Shown in pieces: positions 1-11,100 of a stretch of DNA of 64,000 nt. Source of the DNA: Halichondria panicea. Its lineage: Eukaryota > Porifera > Demospongiae > Suberitida > Halichondriidae. Position 1 is the first letter of the stretch. Every line of letters begins with the position of its first letter. The position numbers and the translations under genes were made by a program. The notes under the pieces were generated by a model. The model did not search any database and had not been told where the DNA came from. It was given only the letters and a program-made list of their open reading frames with translations. The DNA is taken from NCBI RefSeq assembly GCF_963675165.1, contig NC_087390.1, positions 5,742,250 to 5,806,249 on the forward strand, read 5' to 3'.

Positions 1-1119
1 GTTATCAACATAAACCGAATTATGCCAAACCACTTATATCTAGTAATGGAACAGCAGACTTGTTGTTTGTTTGTGTGGCACTATGCAAAGTGTCTATAAG
101 TACTAAACAAGCTGCTACCACACAACCTATTCAAACCATGCATGCTACACTGCTGACAGCAAGGCCACTGGTGTATAGAGACACCCTTACTGGAAATAAC
201 AAAATTTTAAGCAGAAATGCTATACACACAATAGACCTCAAGTGTGTACAGAGCCTGCCAAAGTGTGGTCCCACTGTGTGTACACTGTAGCTAGTGGGTT
301 GACTTTGTGTTCTCTCTAATAAGGTTTGCATTTCAAGAGTAAGGTGAACATAATAGTATGTATGACACAAAGTAAGTTACAGCTACAGCTGCATGTACGC
401 TTTCAATACCGTAGTGTTTCAACACCAGTAATTTTAATCTCAGTGCGTGGGCCCTATAGTTTACAGTCTTTAATCCAAGCAGCCTGCAAAGATCCAAATT
501 GGAACCATGTGCAGCCAAGAATGTCCCACACAATAAATACCGTTAGCCTAACCATAATCACAACTATCACAAGACTGTTTTTTATTTTCAATATTATTCA
601 TACTCCACCAACTCTAGACATAACAACCTCCTTTTATCTAGTCAGGTGATGCAATAAAGGTGAAATGATTCTGGGATGACTTTTATAAGTACAATATTTA
701 CCAACACACAGTAAAAATAAACTTAGGAACAAAAAACACTTTCACAATTTTAGAGTCCCTAAAATGAGTCATGTGAGCTAGGCCAGCAGGTTTAAAAATA
801 GCCAGTGAGCTATGATCATAATTCTCCCAGACTTGGTAGATTAGACTAATTTTGCTCCCCTTAATCTATTAAAACATCTGAGCTTTGGAACATTGTAATT
901 TTTGGCAGGGGCCACATGAGATCACTTGCATACCGTATAGCGGGTAATTTTTCTTGGTGTAAATTTTCGTATTCATAAACTACCACGTCGTATTTTAAAT
1001 ATTCGCATAGCTCAGGATAGTGGCGTTGTAATTTCGTAATTTTAATTTTCACATGATGGTCTATAATACGAAAATTAAAATAACCCGCTATATGGTAGTT
1101 ATAATTACAAGGGACTTAC
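1..1119. other. HDAC intron reaching the window edge
   Basis: The last visible HDAC exon ends with a donor at 1119/1120 on the minus strand, and I found no further HDAC exon below it. This stretch is therefore read as intron, with the 3' exons lying beyond base 1. It is AT-rich and holds one inverted-repeat element (931-1097). The short open frames here (for example 60-290 and 326-649) have no recognisable content. Confidence 0.6.
931..1097. mobile_element. Inverted-repeat MITE, 'taccgtatagcgggta' family
   Basis: It starts taccgtatagcgggtaat and ends in the inverted form aacccgctatatggta, with no coding capacity. The interior (gtattcataaactac, catagctcaggatagtgg) resembles the copy at 9198-9374. 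It lies in the terminal visible HDAC intron. Confidence 0.75.
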
Positions 1120-4100
1120 CCTCCCTCCAGCGCCAAGGCAACTCGTCCCGCCCCCACACTCATAAGCATTCTCGTCAGTACAGAGAAGCACTTTGGTGAC
1201 ACGCTATACCCTCCGAGTGTGGGCGGATGTCCCTCTGTGGCGTTGAAGCCGGCCGACACCAGGATGAGGTCTGGGTTGAACTCCCGACAGATGGGCACCA
1301 CGAGGGAACGGAACACGGACAAGTACTCAGCATCTCCGAAGTTGGACACTGTACGCATTGGAGTGAAAACACTCACTATAAAGCTACAGTTATTGTGGCC
1401 TTACATATAGTAACATGATTACAGCTTGGAGTTTTGCAATTATTAAAAATAAGGCGTAACACATAATTATTCCCTAAATGCATATCCAACATAAACAAAT
1501 TTTTTTTAAATAATAATAATTAATGATGTATTAGGACTTTACTTGTCACGCCCTGGAAGTTCTGAGAGCCAGAGAATGCCACGTTCACGTTGAACCCAAG
1601 CCCCGCCCCCGAGCCAATCTCCTCTGGCCGCCCAGTCCCTGGGAAAAACGTTCCGTTGTCGTAGCGATGGACCGAAATGTAGAGGACATTGGAATTGTCG
1701 TAGAAAATCTGTTGAGTACCGTTGCCATGGTGAATATCCTGTGGTGGAGGAGGCAATAAAGAATAAAAATTTTATTTAACTGGCCTCGCAAAAATGCATT
1801 TTTTTGTAAATACACAATGGGTAAGGATGGTTACAGACACAAGCACTCACCCAGTCCACAATAGCCACTCGCTTGTTCTTGGAGAGCATTGATTTGGCCG
1901 CCACTGCCACATTGTTGAAGTAACAGAACGCCCTGCAGAGGAGGGGGGAGGTCACTGGTGAGCGGAGTACATACTGGTTACATCATTTTTATTGTAAATT
2001 CACTATTATGTAAGCTATTATACAATGTCATGTGCACTTGACAATTGTTGAAACATCACACGCGCACAGACTAATAGGTGTGCAAATATCTTGCAACAAT
2101 GGTGAATGTAAATCAAAGGAATTTAGACACACACTTTCTAATTGTCAAATGTTTTTGAAAAGCTTGTTTTGCGGCAATACCTACAATTCTGATAAGTACG
2201 TATGATAGCAGTCACCCCTCGGGCAGACCAACAGTGGCTATAATAAGGGCCAGGTCCAAACACATGCTATGGAGAGACTTTGGAGCCCATTAACCTGGCT
2301 GTATCATAGAGGGTGGCCTGCTAACACAGGTCCAAACACATGCTATGGAGACTTTGGGGCCCATTAACCTGGCTGTATTATAGAGGGTGGTCTGCTAACA
2401 CAGGTCCAAACACATGCTATGGAGACTTTGGGGCCCATTAACCTGGCTGTATCATAGAGGGGGACCACAATATGTGACCGCCCTAAAAGTCTCCATAGCA
2501 TGTTGTTAGCAGGCCACCCTCTTTATTACAGCATCTGTTGGTCTGCCCAAGAGTGACCATCATAGACATACAGTACACAGACATTGCATTGTACTCACTA
2601 CTCACATAGCCTGGTTTGGGAGGGCGTGATGACCGGGAGGTCTCACAAAGGCAAACCCATTTCGAACCTCTCCACTCAGAATCTTATCAGCCAGCTCAAT
2701 CACTGAGCCTACAGCCTGATAGAGAGAGAGAGAGGGGAAGAAGATCGAGTAACAGATTTGAAATATGCACATAAGTGGCCAACTTTATTTATACTGAAGA
2801 GAAATTAAAAGCATAGCATAGCAAAACTTTTCCTAAACCCACTGTAAGATGTATACATACATGTACATGAACGCTTTTTGTTAGGAAAAAGAGTACATGT
2901 ACAATGGCTTGAAACAAGCAAGCCTGTATACTGTAGCTGGACTAAGACACCCTACACAAGACTTACCTCACATCAGGTGCATTATGATAGGTTTTTTTTA
3001 CGCATAATTTAAATACTGGTACTGTTGAAGAAAGACAATACATGACTGTACATTACAACATGAGCATACCATCCTAGCAGCGTTTGAGGTGTGGCTATCA
3101 TTCCAATAGGTGTCCCTGTCCACACCCACCCCCCCACACGTGAGGGGTACAAACGTTCGTGATGGATCCTTCCTCTCCTGACCTGGCTTACGTTGTGATG
3201 GTCTACCATAGAGACGAACGTGGTTCTCACTGTGTATGGACTGGAGCTCGGCCAGCGAGGACTTGCGTGCCCTCAGGCGCTGTGTGTGTGGGTATGGATG
3301 CGTGTGTGGGTGTGGATGTGTGTGTGGATGCGTGTGTGTGTGTGTGTGCGTGTGTGCGTACCCCTCACACTATCCACAGACTCCCTCACACTCACACCCC
3401 ACCCCTCACACAGCACACCCGCCCACTCACCCTACAGTTCATGACGACCTTGGTCTCGTGCAGGCGTGCCCAAATGCTCTGCAACCTCCCAGGGTGCTCC
3501 GGATGAGACCCCCCACAGTTACAAGAGTGCTTCAACATCATCGTGTCGTACACCAGTCCCGTTCCACCCTACAAGCAGAAAGGATATGGAACTCCAATAA
3601 AACATATCCGAGGAAAATATTGAAATGTTTCTATAAGAAAACTGTATGCCTGTATAGCTAATGAAAGTATAGTCCTGTCTATAGCGGTCACTGACAGACC
3701 AACAGTGGCTGTATTATAGAGGTGGCCTGCTAACACAGGTCCAAACACATGCTATGGAGACTTTGAGGTTCATTAACCTGGCTGTATTATAGAGGGTGGC
3801 CTGCTAACACAGGTCCAAACACATGCTACGAAGACTTTGGGACCCATTAACCTGGCTGTATTATAGAGGGTGGCCTGCTAACACAGGTCCAAACACATGC
3901 TACGAAGACTTTGAGGTTTATTAACCTGGCTGTATTATAGAGGGTGGCCTGCTAACACAGGTCCAAACACATGCTACGAAGACTTTGAGGTTCATTAACC
4001 TGGCTGTATTATAGAGGTGGCCTGCTAACACAGGTCCAAACACATGCTATGGAGACTTTGAGGTTTATTAACCTGGCTGTATTATAGAGGGGTACCACTA

Positions 4101-4537
4101 TAGACAATCTAATTTCACTGTGCAATTCCAATAATTTAAAAACATGTACATGTACATGTACAACAAAAATATTGAAATGTCTCGATACTAAGAATTTGCC
4201 TACCTGTACAGGTAACTCCTGCCCTGATGATGGACTAGCCACACCCACATTTGGAGAGCCACGCCCATTATTAGACGCCCCGCTATCGTAGCTGTTGGTG
4301 GGCGTGAGTGCCTTGGGTGTGAGGCTGGGACTTCTGTTGATACCGTCCATAGATGAAGCCCTGCCCATTTCAGATGAGCTCCCACTGCTATTGGTCGCTG
4401 AGAGAACGGGTTTTGCGAAGGGAAGTGCCGAGTCTTTAGAGAGACGTTGCACTACTGGCTTGTGGATAGGAGCTTGTTGAGTCGGCACAAACTGTGTGTG
4501 TAGGGGGGGGGAGTGTGTGTGTGTGTGTGTGGGGTGG

Positions 4538-4581
<44 letters not shown>

Positions 4582-5098
4582 AGAACCCCTCTCCTACATG
4601 TAGAATGTATTTCGGGAGGCCATAATTTCACTAAAAAACAATCAATGTCTAAACTAAGATATGCAATCTGTAGCTCTAGACAAGGCCTATCTCATGGTGC
4701 TCAGATCACAGTTCTGAGAGGGACATCTCACAGTCAATTATGACAAAGCAGCGCGGATACAAGTATCATTGAAACACTCATATAGTATAAAGCCCCTCAA
4801 TTCACTCACTCTGGGTTGTGACATGTTTTGGAAGAGTATCTGTCTCTGCAGATTCAGTAGTTGTGCTTCTTGCATTTGTCGTAGCAACTGCTGTTTCTTC
4901 TGTAGCTCTTGTTGCTGGTGGAGGTGGAGTGCGGCCATTTGTTGCTGCTTCTCCTCAAACTGTTTACGTTCCAACACGGCTTGTTGAATCAGCCTGTGCG
5001 TGTGCGTGCGTGTGTGTGTGCGTGTGTGTGTGCGTGCGTGTGCATGTGTGCGTGTGTGCTGTGTGTGTGCGTGCGTGTGCATGTGTGCGTGTGTGCGT

Positions 5099-5137
<39 letters not shown>

Positions 5138-8100
5138 CGTGCGTGTGTGTGTGTGCGTGCATGTGCTACAATACTTGCAAGAACAATTATTTGTTGCACT
5201 TGTTGCTTTAGTTATACATGACACTGTACCTATTAAACCCCTAGGTTTAGTTCTACCCTTGATGTAGCTCCAATCACCCCCCCCCCACACACACCCAAAC
5301 CACACCTTTGCTGGTGCTCCAAGCACCCCCCCACACACACCCACACCACACCTTTGTTGGTGCTCCAAGCACCCCCCACACATATCACACCACACCTTTG
5401 TTGCTGCTCCAAGCACCCCCCACACAACACACACACACACACCCACACCACACCTTTGTTGTTGCTCCAAGTATCGCTGCTGCATCTGTTGACCTTGTAA
5501 CAATATCTGCTGCTGTTGCAACTGGAACTGTCTCATGAGAGGGTCGAATTGTCCACCCTCGTTAATGACAGGGGCAGACCCAAAGCCAGGGGCAGACACA
5601 CTCTCAGAGAGGGGTCGGCGTTGGATGCCTAACGAGAGGGTGTCTCCCATTAGGGCCACTGTGGGGGGTAACGCTGGAGGGGGGGCATGACAACGTGATA
5701 GCATAATAATAATTATTGTGATAACCCTCAGCTATCAAAAACCATACACTTTCACATGTTCATGCAAAAACAGATAAATAATTTTCGTGGGGTAAAACTT
5801 TCAAAATCGGTGAGTAAACATTTCTGCCTACGTTCCGATACGCCATGCCTACGTTTTCGTGGAGGTCAGCTTGCCCACGAAAATTACCCGCTATACTTGT
5901 ACATGTAGGGCACCTCTTTATTATAGCACTGGTCTGCCCAAGGATGTGACCACTACTGTAATGCAATTAAACCACCCACAGTCCCACACTGGCAGGTGAC
6001 CTCCTCATGGGGGGGGGGGGGGGGGGAGCACCTAGATACATTGTAGGATTACCTTGTGTGCAACCCATTCCATGCATGTATGTATGGGATAAAATTACTT
6101 CAATGTCTAGACAGGTAGGGCTTCCATGACTACCACAGCTAGGGCTATATAATCAACACATAAAATGTACAGGGATGTGCCCTGGTGGTTGGTGGTGGTG
6201 GTTGGTACGTATACAAAAATATCACCTCCTATAATTATATATAAAATAAAAATTTTTTTAAATGTTAAACTGAGATTAAGGACTGAAAATAGCCACAACT
6301 TCGAGAAAATGCTGAGCACTTTCACTGTTAGCAATTAAATTGGCACAGGGTGAGGACTGAGATACAATAAATGATATAAACTACACTGTGCTCACCTGAC
6401 ATGGTGCTAGAAGAGTCACTGGATGAGTTGGAGGGGGTGGGCGATGACGTGGCACTGTTAGACCCCGCCCCCGTAGTCGGCTGGAGCTGAAAAGTGGGCG
6501 TGGCCCCGGCTGGGATACCGAGTGGCCAGAGAGCCATAGGGAACTGGAACAGCTCGCCAGGACCACCCGTACTACCAGCTGTTGATGTAGGGAGCCCGAC
6601 ACTGTGGGAGGCCTGCATGGTGGGGGGTATAGTTCATGCACATGTGCCTGCATGGTGGGGGGTATAGTTCATGCACATGTGCCTGCATGGTGGGGGGTAT
6701 AGTTCATGTACATGTGCCTGCATGGTGGGGGGTATAGTTCATGTACATCGTGAATAATTATTTTTAACTTAACTAGGGGATGAAAAATAACACTCTCTTA
6801 TTTTACAGTTTACAGACACATTTGGGGAACAAAGTTTTGAGAGGTGACCTACACTGTAGCTTTGTTGAGGTTTTGAACACAAACTGTTTATTTAGGACCT
6901 CGCCATTACAAATATTATTGCTGCTTGCGCTTAAATCACACCCCTAAACCACACCCACCTGTAGCTTCCTGGATACCTCGGCGGCCTGTTGCTTCTGCTG
7001 CTGCTCCATTAGAACCATCATGTTCTTCTGCATGATCTCCAACTGTTCGTGACTAGTGGGTAACTTGTACAGTGCCTCCAGCTGCTCTTGAGTTGGTATC
7101 TGTGGCGAGTAATATTAGAGCATTCCTTAATATAGAACAGTCAACAGGGGAACGACAAATTAAAGTTAAAATGAGCACCGCAGTGCTAGAAATAAGAGAA
7201 TATTGTTTTAAAACTACGAAACACGATTTTAGTTAAATGCTGCGATACTTCAATCGGGTATAGGCCTCGAATAAAAGATACTTATTTATGCGATAATTAT
7301 GATGGGGCACTCGCCATCAATATCATTAGTTAGCATCACTGTACACTATTACTTTACAGGACAATCTCTCTCTAAAAAAAAGGGACAATTCCACTCTCAA
7401 TGTGCTTTGGAAGTTTCAACACACTAGTGTGACTTACTCTTGCTGTAGTGTTAGCCCCGCCCAGTGATAGCGGACTCATGGAGGGTGTGGTCTCATCCGA
7501 GGCTTCCGTCATTGTCCCCTCCACACGCAGCTGTCCCGTGGATGCCACCGTGGGTTTCCATTGGACGGAGGACGAATCTACAAAAGGAATAATAATATTA
7601 TAATGGAGCCTCTAGATCTATAACATACAGCGGGTACTTTTAAGGCATCAAATTTTTGCAGATTGCTCAAACTAAACATTTTGTAGATTTTATTTACATG
7701 AATAGCAATTCAAATGACCACACCCCCATAGTAGAGACCACACCCCCATAGTAGAGAGTATCGGAAGTAAACTACTCTTCGAGACACTAAATCCTTTAGG
7801 TTCGAGGTCAATCCTCGAAAATTTAGTCCCTGGAATATAAACAGTTGTGCTCACAAAGTTCACATAATTATGTTCGATGATCGCAAAACACTCTAGTGAT
7901 AAATGATGGTACCGTAGAGCGGGTAAATTTGGTAACAAATCGATTTGGGCAATTTGGTAAATCTAAGAAGCAGTTACAATTAAAGCTCCAAGAGTCATTT
8001 GCAGCAGGAGTTGACTCCTCGAGTATACACATGCTTGGAAATTAAAACCTTTCCAACAAATACCACCTCTTGTATAATTATACACACATAAGATGGTCTT

Positions 8101-11100
8101 CTTAATTACATCACATCACGTGTAACACACATCACGTAATTAAGATATTCAAACAAAACAAATTAATACTACTAAAGTAAGCATAGACAAGGTTCTGGTT
8201 CATATACAAGTAAATTAACATTCTTGCTGCTGGTTCAACGTGACACCAAAATACAGGTCGCTCACAGCATTCACTAGATGAAGAATTTTCTTCACTTCCT
8301 TCCATCCTTCAGACTTCATCACTCTCGAGCATGTGTCTTTGTCTTGAGTGATGAAGGACAGGACATGCTCCTTCATCTTGATCCCACCGTCACCACAGTC
8401 ACGACCGGCAAAAAGCAGAAAATGTGCAGCAGTGTCAATCTTGAGTTGTTTAGCAATTTCATTCTCACAGCGTGCTTTCAGACCAGGTAGCTCATACTTT
8501 TCAGCTGCAAACCATAATTCTTCTACCATGCTATCAATGTTTGGTGCCTCATCTGTGTAGAGGTACGTGATCATTTCCCTCCCAACTGCAAGAGTGATGT
8601 CATCGATTGTTACCTCATTTGATTCGGCTTCTTTCATACCAGTTTCAAACATTTTCTTAAAAACGGGCGATCGAGCCATAAGCATGAACTTGCTTGCCTG
8701 TACAAGCTCTTTCCCAGGGCCAAAGTACAGCATGACATCATTCAGACCTTCATCAGCCTCCAGTGTTGAAGATAACGCAGCAGAGAGAGTTGACTCTTGG
8801 GGTATTTTAAATACAGGATTCAGACGTAAGATGCATAACTCGACGAAAGTTGTCATATAATGCCTAGGTGTAACCATTTTAAGGTCAAAAGATTGACCCT
8901 TTTGTATCACAGCCAATCCAGATTCTTTTTTTCCACCATCCACATAGACAAAATAGCGTACTTCGGCAGATGTAGCTCCACTAAGCAAGCTAAGATGTAA
9001 TTTATGGGATTTGTAGGCTACTTCCCATTGGACATTACCATTGCTCGAGGACAGACACTTGGACTCTTCAGATGAAAGCAATTCAACCTTTGTAAAGTCG
9101 TCCGCTTCTGGGAGATAGTCATCTGATGTTGCCATGTTGCCATTTAAAAAGCATTTGTAGTTTCAAATTCAGTACTGTTAGTCTGGACACGCCCCAATTG
9201 AATTTTTGTATTCATGAACTACTCAATTATATTCATACAGCTCAGAATAGTGACGTATAACCTATTGCGCATAATTATTATTTTGCACTTTTAATTTTTG
9301 AATTAATGCTCTAAATACAAACATTTCCACCATACAAGTAATTAGTAATTATAAAAATAACCCGCTATACGGTATCCCCAATATGAAGTCTCTACAGTCA
9401 TGTAGATGTGGGCACCATTGGGACCTACATACAATTGTAGATGCTTGCAAAACATTCTAGTAATACGGTACTGTATAGCGGATAAATTTGGCGATTTATT
9501 TTGGTGAATCAAGATGAGTCGCTAAAATTAACAATCGCCAGCTTGATACTCGGTACCATATCGCACGAGATCAACGCCAAGAGGCTGTTCCCCAATGGTG
9601 TCCGTTATATGCCACTGCATACAGTAACACAGTTCTTCTTAATAATTATTATATCACATCACGTGTAACACACACGTCACAACACATCACATAACGTAAG
9701 TATACATATTTAAACAAAACGAATTTAAAGTAAAGCATAATTATATAGACAAGGTTCTGGATCATATATAAGTAAATTAACATTCTTGCTGCTGGTTCAA
9801 CGTGACACCAAAATACAGGTCGCTCACAGCATTCACTAGATAAAGAATTTTCTTCACTTCCTTCCATCCTTCAGACTTCATCACTCTCGAGCATGTGTCC
9901 TTGCCTTGAGTAATGAAGGACAGGACATGCTCCTTCAGCTTGATCCCACTGTCACCACAGTCACGACCGGCAAAAAGTAGAAAATGTGCAGCAGTGTCAA
10001 TCTTGAGCTGTTTAGCAATTTCATTCTCGCAATGTGCTTTCAAACCAGGTAGCTCATACTTTTCAGCTGCAAACCATAATTCTTCTACCATGCTGTCAAT
10101 GTTTGGTGTCTCGTCTGTGTAGAGGTACGTGATCATTTCCCTCCCAACTGCAGGAGTGATGTCATCGATTGTTACTTCATTTGATTCGGCTTCTTTCATA
10201 CTAGTTTCAAACATTTTTTTGAAAATGGGTGATCGAGCCATAAGCATGAACTTGCTTGCTTGTACAAGCTCCTTCCCAGGGCCAAAGTACAGCATGACAT
10301 CATTCAGACCTTCATCAGCCTCCAGTGTTGAAGATAACGCAGCAGAGAGAGTTGACTCGTGGGGAATTTTAAATACAGGATTCAGATGTAAGATGCATAA
10401 CTCGACATAGGTTCTAACATTATAATAATCATAATCATTCAATTTAGCCATTTTAAGGTCGACAGAAATACTCTTTTGTATCACAGCTAATCCAGAAGAG
10501 ACATCCTTTACATCCTTTACCCTTTCTCCATTTTTCTGAATAAAATTATACCTATAAACAAAATAGCGTACTTGGGCAGATGTAGCTCCACTAAGCAAGC
10601 TAAGGTGTAGAGTATAGGATTTGTAGGCTACTTCCCATTGGACGTTACCATTGCTCGAGGACAGACACTTGGACACTTCAGACGAAGACAATTCAACTTT
10701 TGTAAAGTTGTCTGCTTCTGGTAGACAGATATCTGATGTTGTTTCCATTTATTGTAATTTCAAATCTAGTGCTCTTAGTCTGGCCACGCCTTCCCAAATT
10801 TGAAATGATTGTGGTGTGTGAAACCGCATGGTGGGCAGTTGTGTAAACTCAGCATCATGTGCATCTACTGATTAGATACATCATCAATGTACTACAAGAA
10901 GATGGTAGGCAGTAAAGAAGGAAATGATGTACTCTGAGCCGGTGGCAGAGTGCCGCCTTCCTCTAGTACATTCGGACCCCAGCGAGCCAATTGGTTACAT
11001 TTGCCCGGACCGTGTCCACAACCTCTCCCCCGCTGACGGGTGGTCGCTCAGAACCCTGAACTCAAACTAACTATCTTAACATACGTTGTTTTTATCGACA

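Noticed and set aside
7795..7822. tRNA B-box-like ggttcgaggtcaatcc
   Set aside because: No A box, no acceptor-stem pairing and no cloverleaf around it.
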